From the NCBI RefSeq assembly GCF_002797675.1, contig NZ_PGEX01000001.1, forward strand, positions 1,860,001-1,924,000: a DNA stretch of 64,000 nt, given 5' to 3'. Under the pieces are notes generated by a model. That model did no database searches. It saw only the letters and a list, made by a program, of their open reading frames with translations, and was not told the origin of the DNA. This DNA comes from Hallerella succinigenes (GTDB lineage Bacteria > Fibrobacterota > Fibrobacteria > Fibrobacterales > Fibrobacteraceae). The position numbers and the translations under genes were made by a program. This document shows, one piece after another, positions 42,716 to 52,557 of the stretch; the first letter of the stretch is position 1; each line of letters opens with the position of its first letter.

Positions 42716-45700
42716 ATGAGTTTTGTCCATCTTCAATTACATTCCGAATTTTCCATTTTGCAGGCGGCTGCACGTTTGGACGATATTTTTGACGCCGCTG
42801 CTGCCGATAACGCTCCTGCAGTCGCCCTGACGGATCATGGGACGATGTTTGGAATTTTGGAATTTCAGGAACGTGGCAAAGCTCTCAATAAAAAGCGTAA
42901 GGAAAAGGGTCTTCCGCCGATCAAGACGGTTCTCGGCTGCCACATCTACGTGGATACTCCGGGTGCAAACTTTAAGGAACCGGGCGGCTATGAACGCTTG
43001 ACCCTTTTGGTCGAAAACGAACAGGGCTATTATAACCTTCTCCGTATTGTCAGCTACCGTTACGAGGAATCTAAACGTTGGGAACAGATTCCTTCCGTTC
43101 CACTCGAAATCGTCGAGGAACACAAGGAAGGCATTATTGCGATTGCGGGCGATTATGCGAGCCGCTACGGCATCAATGTGACCGCAGGCCGTGATGCACA
43201 GGCAAAAACTTACATCGAAACCCTCGATAAAATTTTTGACCACGATCATCTGTATCTTTCGATTTGCGATAACGGAATTTCCGCTCAAAAAACGCTCAAC
43301 CTGTTTACCGTTGCACTCGCGAAGGAATTGAACCGCGAACTCGTCGCGGTCGGCGACGTGCACTACATTAAGCGGGAAGACGCCGACGCTCACAAGGCTC
43401 TCCGTTGCATTTCGCTCGTTGAAAAGTTCAAAGAATTTAACGACAAGCGTTTTCCGACAAATCAGTTCTACTACCGCGCCGAAGCGGAAATGCGAGAACT
43501 TTTCCCCGACCATCCGGAAGCGATTGACAATACGGTCAAGATTGCGGACCGTTGCGTCTTTGAAGTCAAAACGGGCATCGGTGATGACTTCTGGCCGCGT
43601 TACGAAATTCCGAAAGAATTCCTCGAATCCGAAGAATGCAAAGAAATCTACCGGGTCATGGAAGACGAATACAACAAGGGTTACCCGGAAGCCTTTGAAA
43701 AAGCGGCGAAGGAATTCTGCAAAAAGAATAAAGACAAAACAATCGAAACGCTCACGGATGAAGACAAGGATGCCGTGGAAAAGATCATGGAGCACAATAA
43801 AACGAGTCGCCACGGTGGCGACGCGGATGCTTACCTGATCCATTTGACGCGCGAACGTTTGCACTGGCGATTCCCTAATGAGAATACGCAGTACCCGAGT
43901 CACGATTCGGAAGTCAGCGATCGTATTTACAAGGAATTGAACTGTATTCGAAACATGAACGTCGCAGGTTACCTGCTGATTGTGTGGGATTTCATCAACT
44001 GGTCCCGTGAACACGGAATTCCGGTAGGGCCGGGACGTGGTTCTGCAGCAGGTTCCATTGTAACGTACATCATCGGTATTACGAACATCGATCCGCTCAA
44101 GTTTGGTCTTCTTTTCGAACGATTCCTGAACCCGGAACGTGTGTCCATGCCGGATATCGATACGGATATTGCGGACCGTGACCGTGGCCGGGTGATCGAT
44201 TACGTGACGCGTAAATATGGCGCGGATTGCGTGGGCCAGATTATTACTTATGGTATGCTCAAGTCCAAGGCGGTGATTAAAGACGTCGCCCGTGTGCTGA
44301 GCATTGACCACCGTGAAGCCGATGCGATCATTAAGCTTTTCCCGCAACGCGTTTTGAACTTTAGCTTGAACGACGCGTGGACGGGCAAAACCAAAAAGGG
44401 TGCCCCTGTCGCTCCGGATTATGATCCGGCCCCGCTTCAGGCTTTCATCAACAGTCGAGAATCGTATAAGGAACTTTGGGACATTGCAAAGCGCTTGGAG
44501 GATCTTCCGCGCCAGACCGGTGTGCACGCTTGCGGTGTGGTGATTACGCCGACGCCGATTTACAATCTCGCTCCTCTCTACCGTGCCGCTCCGCTGGATA
44601 CGCCGGTCGTGATGTACGACAAGCACTATTCCGAAACGATCGGCCTGTTGAAAATGGACTTCTTGGGCCTTATCAACTTATCCATCATTCAGGATACGGT
44701 AAACCTCGCCAAAAAAACGCGTGGCGTGGACATCGACATGGACAAGGTGCCGACCGACGATAAGGAAACCTTTGAACTTTTGAGTAAGGGCATGACGACA
44801 GCGGTGTTCCAGTTTGAATCTCCGGGTATGCAAAAGTACCTGCGTGAACTCAAACCGTCCCGCATCAGCGACTTGATCGCTATGAACGCTCTGTACCGTC
44901 CGGGTCCGATTGATCAGATTCCGCACTTTATTGCCCGTAAGCTCGGCAAGGAAGAAATCGACTGCTACCACAAGGACTTGGAACAGGTTCTGGGTGAAAC
45001 GTACGGCGTGATTGTTTATCAGGAACAGGTGATGCAGCTCGCCCAGATTCTTGGCGGATATTCCTTGGGCGGCGCAGATAACATCCGTCGTATCATGGCG
45101 AAGAAGATGCCGGAAAAGATGGCGAAGCTCGAACCGGAATTCTTCCAGAAGTGCTTGGATAATGGCTATGACAAGGCTATGATTCAGAAGGTTTGGAATG
45201 CGGTGCTTCCGTTCTGCGGATACGCATTCAACAAGAGTCACGCTGCCGCTTATGCGTATGTGGCTTACCAGACCGCTTACTTGAAAACGCACTTTGGCCC
45301 GGAATACATGGCAGCGTCCATGACATCCAAAATGGGCAAGACCGAAGATATTGTGACGATTGTGCAGGAATGTCGTCGCATGAATATCGAAGTGCTCCCG
45401 CCCGATATCAACTCGTCTCTCGGCGTGTTCTCGGCAAATGCCGAAGGCAAGGTCGTTTACGGTCTCGCCGGTATTCGTAACGTCGGTCTCCCAGTTATTG
45501 AAGACGTGGTCGCCGAACGTGAAGCGCACGGTCCGTACACGACACTCTTTGACCTTTGCAAACGCGTCGCCGATTACCAGGCAGCTCAGCCCGAAAAGCG
45601 CCCACCTCTCAACCGTAAAACTCTTGAAAGTTTGATCATGGCAGGCGCCTTTGACAAAATGTCTCCGACTGTGCCGAACCGCCCCACGCTCCTTGCGAGC

Positions 45701-46531
45701 GTCGAAAAAGCTCTTGAAGTCGCGAACCGTCACCGCAAGGAACAGGATGCGGGCCAAACCTCGCTCTTTGATATGTTCGGCGGCGCTGCTCTCGAAGAAG
45801 CTCACATGGACGAAACTTACGAAGACGCTCAGCCATGGGGCCTCATGGAGCTTTTGAACAAGGAACGCGATGTCCTTGGACTTTACCTTTCCGCCCATCC
45901 TCTGGATGAATGCCGCCCGGAACTTCGAGGCTTTACCACGAATAGTCTTGCAGAAAGCGAACTGAATGAAATCGTGGAAGCGAATCCGAAATCGATCGTC
46001 TGCGTCGGCGGTATCATTACAAAGCTCCGCTCGTTCCAAAGTAAAAAGGACGAGACGAAGACGATGGGCTCGGGAACTTTGCAAGACTTCCAAGGCGAAA
46101 TCGCGATTTTCTTCCCGCCGGATTCTTGGGAACGTTGCCGCGATCACTTTGGCGAAGATGACCGTGTAATTGTGAAGGGTAAACTTTGCCCGCAAAATCA
46201 GGATCCTTCTGCGTTGCAGATCATTGTGGACAAAGCTTTCTCCATCGATGAAGTGCGCACGCGTCTTGTGAACTTTATTCATGTGAACGTTTCTTCGATG
46301 GAACTCGTCGATGAAAAGATGACACAGATTTTGGAACGTATGGATATGGCTCAGGCGCTTCCGGGTGAACATGCGGCAGAAATGGTTTTCCACGTGGAAA
46401 CGGTTTCGGGACATATTCACACGCTCCGCGCTCAGGTGGCAAAAATTGCTTATACGCCGGACTTCTTCGAATGGCTGCAAACGGAATTTGGACCTTCGAA
46501 CGTTTGGGTCTCGGCAAAGGTCAAGGCTTAA
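42716..46531 (+). CDS. dnaE: DNA polymerase III alpha subunit
   Basis: 1271 residues from ATG 42716; the longer frame from 42677 precedes the conserved start MSFVHLQLHSEFS. N-terminal PHP domain (HLQLHSEFS, LTDHGTMFG), family C polymerase with PGRGSAAGS (near 440) and MPDIDTDIADRDRGRVIDYV (near 480, with catalytic Asp), then a helix-hairpin-helix and an OB-fold region with VGGIITKLRSFQSKK. This is the main replicative polymerase. No Shine-Dalgarno is evident. 6 bp before lpxB. Confidence 0.97.
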   Translation: MSFVHLQLHSEFSILQAAARLDDIFDAAAADNAPAVALTDHGTMFGILEFQERGKALNKKRKEKGLPPIKTVLGCHIYVDTPGANFKEPGGYERLTLLVENEQGYYNLLRIVSYRYEESKRWEQIPSVPLEIVEEHKEGIIAIAGDYASRYGINVTAGRDAQAKTYIETLDKIFDHDHLYLSICDNGISAQKTLNLFTVALAKELNRELVAVGDVHYIKREDADAHKALRCISLVEKFKEFNDKRFPTNQFYYRAEAEMRELFPDHPEAIDNTVKIADRCVFEVKTGIGDDFWPRYEIPKEFLESEECKEIYRVMEDEYNKGYPEAFEKAAKEFCKKNKDKTIETLTDEDKDAVEKIMEHNKTSRHGGDADAYLIHLTRERLHWRFPNENTQYPSHDSEVSDRIYKELNCIRNMNVAGYLLIVWDFINWSREHGIPVGPGRGSAAGSIVTYIIGITNIDPLKFGLLFERFLNPERVSMPDIDTDIADRDRGRVIDYVTRKYGADCVGQIITYGMLKSKAVIKDVARVLSIDHREADAIIKLFPQRVLNFSLNDAWTGKTKKGAPVAPDYDPAPLQAFINSRESYKELWDIAKRLEDLPRQTGVHACGVVITPTPIYNLAPLYRAAPLDTPVVMYDKHYSETIGLLKMDFLGLINLSIIQDTVNLAKKTRGVDIDMDKVPTDDKETFELLSKGMTTAVFQFESPGMQKYLRELKPSRISDLIAMNALYRPGPIDQIPHFIARKLGKEEIDCYHKDLEQVLGETYGVIVYQEQVMQLAQILGGYSLGGADNIRRIMAKKMPEKMAKLEPEFFQKCLDNGYDKAMIQKVWNAVLPFCGYAFNKSHAAAYAYVAYQTAYLKTHFGPEYMAASMTSKMGKTEDIVTIVQECRRMNIEVLPPDINSSLGVFSANAEGKVVYGLAGIRNVGLPVIEDVVAEREAHGPYTTLFDLCKRVADYQAAQPEKRPPLNRKTLESLIMAGAFDKMSPTVPNRPTLLASVEKALEVANRHRKEQDAGQTSLFDMFGGAALEEAHMDETYEDAQPWGLMELLNKERDVLGLYLSAHPLDECRPELRGFTTNSLAESELNEIVEANPKSIVCVGGIITKLRSFQSKKDETKTMGSGTLQDFQGEIAIFFPPDSWERCRDHFGEDDRVIVKGKLCPQNQDPSALQIIVDKAFSIDEVRTRLVNFIHVNVSSMELVDEKMTQILERMDMAQALPGEHAAEMVFHVETVSGHIHTLRAQVAKIAYTPDFFEWLQTEFGPSNVWVSAKVKA

Positions 46532-46537
46532 ACTTTC

Positions 46538-47590
46538 ATGCGCCCGTACTGGCTTTTTTGCGCAGGCGAAGATTCCGGAGATGTCCTCGGCGAATCCTTA
46601 GTCCAGGAAATCCTGGAAAAAGGCTTTGACGCACTCGGGGCGGGCGGAAGGCGGATGGAAGGTGCAGGCCTTTTACCGCTTGTGCCTTTTGACGATTTAC
46701 CGGTGAATGGATTCGGGGATGTCCTTTTGCATTCCCATCGGCTTGCGAAAAACTTCAAAATATTAAGGCGGGCTTTGCAGAATGAAAACTGCCACGGGCT
46801 CGTCGCCGTGGACTATCCAGGCTTTAACTTAAAACTCATGCAGCTTGCGCTTCAAATGGAAAAGCGCGTCATCTACGTAGAGCCTCCGCAGATTTGGGCG
46901 TGGAAACCCAAACGCGTCCAAGCCTTCCTTTCTCCAGAAGCCAAAAGGCTCGTGGAATTGCGGGCGCTGTACGATATCGAAATCGAAGCGTACCAAAAGT
47001 TCGGCCTGCACGTTCAAAAAATTCCGCATCCACTTTTGCAAAAAAGAAATTCTTTTGCAGAAAAAAATTTTTCTTTAACCGCAAAAGACCGCGCTACGGC
47101 TCCGATACTCCTTTTTCCGGGCAGCCGCCTTTCGCAGGCGAAGCGTAACTTGGAACTTTATCGCCGGTTAGCAGATAAATTAACTTCCAAAGGTCAAAAT
47201 GTCGTCTTTGTCGCTTCTCGAACCGAACTGTTCCGATTCTTGGAAGGGAAATTCTGCGGGAAATTCCGCGTGCAGATTTCCCCGCAATCTGCAGAAGAAA
47301 GGTTCGCCCTTCTGCAGTCGGCAAAGTGCGTCGTCAGTGGACCGGGCTCTGCGATGATGGAAGCGTTCCTTGCCAAAACGCCCTGCGTGGCAGCTTCTCG
47401 AATCGAACCTCTCACGTTCTGCATGGGAAAGCTTTTCTTAAAGACTAAGCATTTAACGCTTCCGAACATTCAAGCGGATCGGTTACAAAAAGAGGCTTCC
47501 ATTCCGGAATATGTCCAAAGTGTATTTTCAAATGTCGATGCGCAGGCGACAAAAGTTTTTTGCGCTGTTGAAAAATTCATATTTTTCTAA
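46538..47590 (+). CDS. lpxB: Lipid-A-disaccharide synthase
   Basis: 350 residues (E. coli 382). CAGEDSGDVLGESLV is the LpxB N-terminal signature (GExSGD), followed by VAVDYPGFNLKLM, YVEPPQIWAWKPKR and PGSRLSQAKRNLEL. It joins UDP-diacylglucosamine and lipid X into the lipid A disaccharide, so the cell makes lipopolysaccharide. 2 bp before the CNNM gene. Confidence 0.93.
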   Translation: MRPYWLFCAGEDSGDVLGESLVQEILEKGFDALGAGGRRMEGAGLLPLVPFDDLPVNGFGDVLLHSHRLAKNFKILRRALQNENCHGLVAVDYPGFNLKLMQLALQMEKRVIYVEPPQIWAWKPKRVQAFLSPEAKRLVELRALYDIEIEAYQKFGLHVQKIPHPLLQKRNSFAEKNFSLTAKDRATAPILLFPGSRLSQAKRNLELYRRLADKLTSKGQNVVFVASRTELFRFLEGKFCGKFRVQISPQSAEERFALLQSAKCVVSGPGSAMMEAFLAKTPCVAASRIEPLTFCMGKLFLKTKHLTLPNIQADRLQKEASIPEYVQSVFSNVDAQATKVFCAVEKFIFF

Positions 47591-47592
47591 GC

Positions 47593-48663
47593 ATGTTGTT
47601 TACATTAATCGCCATTATATTCTGCTTGGGCTGTTCCGCGTTCTGCTCGTTCACGGAAGCGGCGTTTTACAGTTTTCCTGCGTCGTCTATCGATGTTCTT
47701 AAAAAGAAAGGCGCTTTTACAGCGCGTTACATTGAACATGTCAAAACGAATATCGATCGTTATATCGCTTCGGTTTTGATTTTCAACACGGTGGCGAATA
47801 CGCTCGGCGTTTCGCTGGCCACTTCGCTTGCGATTGCGCATTTTGGAACTTTTGGACAACTCGTTTTCCCGATAATACTCTCCGTTTGCATTTTGCTTTT
47901 TGGTGAAATTACGCCGAAGACGATTGGGGTGAAGCAGGCTCGAAAGGTCGGGCCGATGTGCGCTGTGCCGATGTATTACATCACGATTTTCCTCACGTAC
48001 ACGGGGCTGATTAAACTTTGCATGGCGATTACTAAGCACTGGACCAAGGGCAAAAATGAAGAGCCCGAAGTCAGTGTGGAAGACATCAACAGCTTGGTGA
48101 ATTTGGGCCTTCGCGATGAAATCATCGATGGTCAGCAGGCGGTTGTGATAAAGAACATTCTCGCTTCAAAGTCGGTTCCGGTGCGCAAGGTGATGACTCC
48201 GCGTCAGGTAGTGTTTGCACTGCCACAGAACAGCACGATCGGTGAAGAACTCGATAAGATGCCGAACTGGCCTTTTTCCCGTATTCCGGTTTACGATCCG
48301 GAAGATAAAGAAAAATGGCTCGGCCTGATTATGCGGCGAGATGTTTACAATTTGGTCGCTGAAGGCAAACGCAACGTTCCGATTAAAAACTTGATGCGTC
48401 CGATCCAGTTTATTCCCGACAGTTTGACTTTGGATAAACTTTTAATCCGCTTCTTAAAGCAGCGCGGTCACATTGTCGCGGTTGTGGATGAGTACGGCTC
48501 GATTGCGGGCCTCGCTTCGCTCGAAGATGTTTTGGAAGAAATCCTCGGTCGTGAAATCGTCGATGAATTTGACGTTGCCGTGGACTTGCAGGAACACGCT
48601 CGCCGTAAGAGCCGAGCCTTGGCATTTGTCAGAGAACATAAAAGGGAAGGTCGTCGCGTATGA
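47593..48663 (+). CDS. CNNM/DUF21 transporter-like protein with CBS pair
   Basis: 356 residues. Three to four N-terminal membrane helices (CLGCSAFCSFTEAAFYSF is the DUF21 entry, with GEITPKTIG) followed by a CBS pair (VMTPRQVVFAL…, LMRPIQFIPDSLTLDKLLI…VVDEYGSIAGLASLEDVLEEI). The C-terminal CorC_HlyC domain of full-length family members is missing; the protein ends in a basic tail soon after. Relatives (CorC, CNNM) export Mg2+ or control it; 'hemolysin' is an old label. Overlaps nudC by 4 bp. Confidence 0.9.
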   Translation: MLFTLIAIIFCLGCSAFCSFTEAAFYSFPASSIDVLKKKGAFTARYIEHVKTNIDRYIASVLIFNTVANTLGVSLATSLAIAHFGTFGQLVFPIILSVCILLFGEITPKTIGVKQARKVGPMCAVPMYYITIFLTYTGLIKLCMAITKHWTKGKNEEPEVSVEDINSLVNLGLRDEIIDGQQAVVIKNILASKSVPVRKVMTPRQVVFALPQNSTIGEELDKMPNWPFSRIPVYDPEDKEKWLGLIMRRDVYNLVAEGKRNVPIKNLMRPIQFIPDSLTLDKLLIRFLKQRGHIVAVVDEYGSIAGLASLEDVLEEILGREIVDEFDVAVDLQEHARRKSRALAFVREHKREGRRV

Positions 48664-49496
48664 TGTACGAAATCGCACCGCGTGTGATGCACAACGAATT
48701 CCGTGTGCAGTTGCCGAAAACTTCGGATTATGTGATTTATACGGAAAGGAATCTGGTCCTTTTGAAAAAGAATGCGGATTCGTTTGAACTGCCGACGGTT
48801 TTGGATGTGCAGACGGTCAACCCGAAGGCTTCTGAAAATTTGCACTATCTGTTTTCGGTTGACGATGAAGCGTTTTTCTCTTGCGATCAAAACTTTGCCC
48901 CGAATGCCTCGGACTTTGAACTGGTGAAAGACCGTTTTTTCCGCACGATGCCGAACATGCCGATCGCCTTTGGCGGTGCGGTCGGTTCGCACATTTCGCG
49001 TTGGGAACAGTCCAACCGTTTTTGCGGTCACTGCGGAACGCCGATGCAGCGCAAGGCTGATGAGCGCGCCTTTGTCTGCAAGAATTGCGGCAATACCGTT
49101 TACGGAAAAATATGCCCTGTCGTGATCGTTTCGGTCACATGGGAAAATAAACTTTTGATGGCGCACAACTTGAACAATCCGGACCGCAAACCGTACTTGA
49201 TTTCGGGCTTTGTGGACATGGGAGAATCTTTAGAACAGGCTGTGCGTCGTGAAGTCAAGGAAGAAACCGGCGTGGCGGTCAAGAACATTCGCTACATCGG
49301 CAGTGAACCTTGGCCGTTCTCCAATTCTCTCATCGCAGGATTTTCGGCGGAACTCGACGGTTCTCCTGAAATTACTGTGCAGGAATCGGAACTGGAATAT
49401 GCGAAGTGGGTGAACCGTGAAGACATCGGCGAATATACGGGCCGCTTGAGCATTTCTGGAGAAATGATTCAGCGTTTCAAGGCGGGAACTCTTTGA
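48660..49496 (+). CDS. nudC: NAD(H) pyrophosphatase / RNA deNADding enzyme
   Basis: 278 residues. Zinc ribbon NRFCGHCGT (x) VCKNCGN, then the Nudix box GFVDMGESLEQAVRREVKEETGV? read as G-x5-E-x7-REVKEETG, followed by the NudC-specific PWPFSNSL (SQPWPFPxS-like). It hydrolyses NADH and removes NAD caps from RNA. Starts ATGA overlapping the CNNM gene; its stop overlaps the next TTG start. Confidence 0.9.
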   Translation: MMYEIAPRVMHNEFRVQLPKTSDYVIYTERNLVLLKKNADSFELPTVLDVQTVNPKASENLHYLFSVDDEAFFSCDQNFAPNASDFELVKDRFFRTMPNMPIAFGGAVGSHISRWEQSNRFCGHCGTPMQRKADERAFVCKNCGNTVYGKICPVVIVSVTWENKLLMAHNLNNPDRKPYLISGFVDMGESLEQAVRREVKEETGVAVKNIRYIGSEPWPFSNSLIAGFSAELDGSPEITVQESELEYAKWVNREDIGEYTGRLSISGEMIQRFKAGTL

Positions 49497-50407
49497 TCGA
49501 TTTCATCGGCGACATCCACGGCCATCGGGAACGGTTAGAAGCTCTGCTGAAAAAGCTCGGCTATTCCGTGGTGAACGGAACTTACTGCCATCCGACGAAT
49601 ACGGCCATCTTCCTCGGGGATTACATCGACCGCGGCCCGGACGCCCGTGGGGCTGTTCGCATTGTCCGCAAAATGGTCGAAGCGGGGACTGCGCAAGCGA
49701 TTCTCGGCAACCACGAACTGAACGCACTCTACTTTTGGCAAAAAGATCCAAACGGCGGCTACCTCCGCGAACACACGATTAACAAGATCTTGATCCATTC
49801 GAAAACGATGGCTTCCTTCCAGCATTATCAGCCGGAATTTTTTGATCATCTCGACTGGTTCCTCTCGCTTCCGCTTTTTATCGAAACGGAAAACTTCCGC
49901 GCTCAGCATGCCTGCTTTGACATGGAAAACATTCAGACATTGCGCAGGGAAGGCCTAGAAATCATCGGCAATCAGGAAAATCTTTTCCGCATCCTCGCCA
50001 ACAAAAAGATTCGCCGTGCCGTAATGGACACGGTCCAAGGTCCAGAAGTGGAACTAGAAAACGGAGCGACTTACCGCGACAGCGAAGAAGTGCTTCGCAC
50101 CCGCGCCCGCATCAAATGGTGGATGGATCCCAAGGGAAAAACATTGCAAGATCTTTCGTTCCAGCCGGGCGTAAAGATTCCGCCGCAACCGCTTTCCGCC
50201 GAAGTCCAGGCTCGCGACTTTTACCGCGAAACGGAACGCCCGGACTTTTTCGGACATTACTGGCTCGAAGGCAAGCCGACACTTTTCCGCTCCAATGTCT
50301 GCTGTCTGGATTACAGCATCGCATCGTATAAAGGAACGGGCGTTTTGGCTGCCTATCGCTTTGACGGGGAAACTCATTTAAGCGAAAAGAACTTTTTTTA
50401 CGTCTAA
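49493..50407 (+). CDS. Calcineurin-like metallophosphoesterase
   Basis: 304 residues from TTG 49493 (TTGA overlap with nudC). GDIHGHRERLEALL, GDYIDRGPDARG and GNHELNALYF are the three metal-binding motifs of PPP-type phosphoesterases, close to bacterial Ser/Thr phosphatases and ApaH. Possible substrates are diadenosine polyphosphates, NAD-capped RNA or phosphoproteins. Pairing with nudC hints at nucleotide or RNA-cap clean-up, an inference. Confidence 0.88.
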   Translation: MIDFIGDIHGHRERLEALLKKLGYSVVNGTYCHPTNTAIFLGDYIDRGPDARGAVRIVRKMVEAGTAQAILGNHELNALYFWQKDPNGGYLREHTINKILIHSKTMASFQHYQPEFFDHLDWFLSLPLFIETENFRAQHACFDMENIQTLRREGLEIIGNQENLFRILANKKIRRAVMDTVQGPEVELENGATYRDSEEVLRTRARIKWWMDPKGKTLQDLSFQPGVKIPPQPLSAEVQARDFYRETERPDFFGHYWLEGKPTLFRSNVCCLDYSIASYKGTGVLAAYRFDGETHLSEKNFFYV

Positions 50408-50487
50408 AAAAGAAGAATGAGTCTTTTGGGGGGTGGAATTCATCAAAATTGTTTGGCCGAAATGGAAGTTGTGTATAAATTAAGGGT

Positions 50488-52557
50488 ATGAAAATGAAAA
50501 GACGGATCTTTACATCTTTTTCTTTAGCCTCTTTTGGGCTTGTGACAGCTGCAAATGCTGCAGCGACTTTTTACTACAATCAGGTCGGTTACGATGTGGG
50601 CAAACCGGTGACGGTCATTGTCAAAAATACGACCGATCTTTCGGGGACCGCTTTTTCGCTTTTGAAAGACGGTATTGCGGTTTCGACAGGAACGCTTTCG
50701 GTAGGCGCAAATCCCGATAGCTGGCTTTCGAGTGGAAGCTTTTACACGATCGATCTCGGACCCTCGCTCGAAGCGGGAACCTATATGATTCAGCTTGCAG
50801 ACGGTTCCGTTTCGGGAGCTTTTACAGTTTCCGAATATGCACTTGCAACAAATACGCTTTCCACGGTCCTCGACTATTTTTATGAAGACCGTGCCGATAC
50901 GCCGTATATTTTCAATTTGGATGCTTCTATCGGCATTTATGGTTCCTCTGAAAAGCGCAATGTACAGGGCGGTTGGTATGATGCGAGCGGTGACGTGAGC
51001 AAATATCTTTCGCACCTTTCCTATGCGAACTATTTGAATCCGCAGCAGATTCCGCTTTCGGTTTGGGCTCTTGCGTTTACGGCGAAACACATTCCGACTT
51101 TCCTTTCGGCGGTGTCTTCTGTGGCAAAGACGGACCCGGAGACAGAAGCCGTTTACGGTGCGGACTTCTTACTTCGCATGCTAAGTCCTGAAGGGTATTT
51201 TTACATGACCGTTTTTGATGGGTGGGGAAGTCCTTCGGCAACGCGTGAAATCTGTGCGTTCAGCGGTTCGAACGGCATCAAGAGCGCCGACTACCAGACA
51301 GCATTTCGCGAAGGCGGAGGCATGGCGATTGCGGCTCTTGCCAAGGCTTCGACGCTTGCGAAGGATGGCGATTCTACCCGTGCGCAGTATTTGGCAGGGG
51401 CTGTTCGCGCGTTTGAACATTTGCAGTCCAAGCAGACGATGGATGGAAGCTGCGCCTATTGTGACGATGGGGCGGAAAATATCATCGACGACTATACGGC
51501 ACTCCTGGCTGCAACGGAACTTTTTACGGCGACAAACGAGGATTCTTATTTGACTGCGGCGCGTGCACGTGCAAAGCATTTGATGGACCGTTTGAGCGAC
51601 AACGGTTATTTTTGGAGTGACGACGCGAAGACCCGTCCGTTCTGGCACGCAAGCGATGCTGGACTACCTTTAATTGCGTTGATTCGCTATGCCGAAGTGG
51701 AAGCTTCTTCAGAAAAAAATTTGAATTTGAAAACGGCTCTGGATGCGATAAAAAAGCATTATGATTGGCTGCTGAAGGTGACGAACCAGGTAGACAACCC
51801 CTTTGGCTATGCGCGTCAAACTTACAAGACCGGTGGCACGATTAAGGACGGATTCTTTATTCCGCATGACAACGAAAGCGGATACTGGTGGCAGGGTGAA
51901 GATGCGCGTATCGCAAGCCTTTCCGCTGCGGTCGCTTACGCGGCAAAAGTTTTGAACGATGTCAATTTCGAATCGGATAAATATGCGACCGATCAGCTGG
52001 ACTGGATCTTGGGAAAGAATCCGTATGCGGTCTGTATGATGGAAGGCAAGGGTCTAAAAAATCCGAGTGTATATAACGGACAGTCTAGCTATGACGCAAC
52101 CCTCGACGGTGGCATCGCAAACGGGATTACTGGAAAAAATACGGATGGTTCGGGAATCGCCTGGGACTCGGACGGTGTCGGTTCCGTCGGCTTTGATCTT
52201 TCGGAATCTTGGCAGAATTGGCGCTGGATCGAACAATGGCTTCCGCATACGACGTGGTACCTCATGGCCCTTGCGACACGTTACGATGAAGTCTCGTCAG
52301 ACCTTATCCATACGGCGCTGCCCAAGACGAAATCTGCACCGACCTTCAACATCCAACAGCAAGGTCGCCTGCTCACGGTAAGTCTCCAGTCAAATCCGAC
52401 GGGTAAGGTTCTCACGGTTGCGAACCTGAATGGTCAAAAGCTCTACCGTGAAACGCTCCGTTCCACGCAGACGACGGTGAACCTCGACAACTTGCAGGAC
52501 GGCGTTTACTTTGTGCAGGTAAACGGTCTAGGCTCGCGCAGAATCCTTTTGAAGTAA
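50488..52557 (+). CDS. GH9 endoglucanase with type IX-type C-terminal sorting domain
   Basis: 689 residues. Signal peptide ending ANAA (about 1-26), an N-terminal Ig-like CelD_N domain (about 27-115), then the GH9 barrel: GGWYDASGDVSKYLSH near 160-175 (catalytic Asp), HDNESGYWWQGEDAR, DWILGKNPYAVCMMEG and SESWQNWRWIEQWLPH near the end (catalytic Glu region). The final ~75 residues (GRLLTVSLQSNPTGKVLTVANL…GVYFVQVNGLGSRRILLK) form a type IX secretion sorting/anchoring domain. It hydrolyses cellulose or beta-glucan outside the cell. Tail overlaps the MATE gene by 30 bp. Confidence 0.92.
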   Translation: MKMKRRIFTSFSLASFGLVTAANAAATFYYNQVGYDVGKPVTVIVKNTTDLSGTAFSLLKDGIAVSTGTLSVGANPDSWLSSGSFYTIDLGPSLEAGTYMIQLADGSVSGAFTVSEYALATNTLSTVLDYFYEDRADTPYIFNLDASIGIYGSSEKRNVQGGWYDASGDVSKYLSHLSYANYLNPQQIPLSVWALAFTAKHIPTFLSAVSSVAKTDPETEAVYGADFLLRMLSPEGYFYMTVFDGWGSPSATREICAFSGSNGIKSADYQTAFREGGGMAIAALAKASTLAKDGDSTRAQYLAGAVRAFEHLQSKQTMDGSCAYCDDGAENIIDDYTALLAATELFTATNEDSYLTAARARAKHLMDRLSDNGYFWSDDAKTRPFWHASDAGLPLIALIRYAEVEASSEKNLNLKTALDAIKKHYDWLLKVTNQVDNPFGYARQTYKTGGTIKDGFFIPHDNESGYWWQGEDARIASLSAAVAYAAKVLNDVNFESDKYATDQLDWILGKNPYAVCMMEGKGLKNPSVYNGQSSYDATLDGGIANGITGKNTDGSGIAWDSDGVGSVGFDLSESWQNWRWIEQWLPHTTWYLMALATRYDEVSSDLIHTALPKTKSAPTFNIQQQGRLLTVSLQSNPTGKVLTVANLNGQKLYRETLRSTQTTVNLDNLQDGVYFVQVNGLGSRRILLK

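Noticed and set aside
42737-46480. Long minus-strand frames across dnaE
   Set aside because: Antisense shadows of dnaE with low-complexity His/Arg/Phe-rich translations and no start signals.
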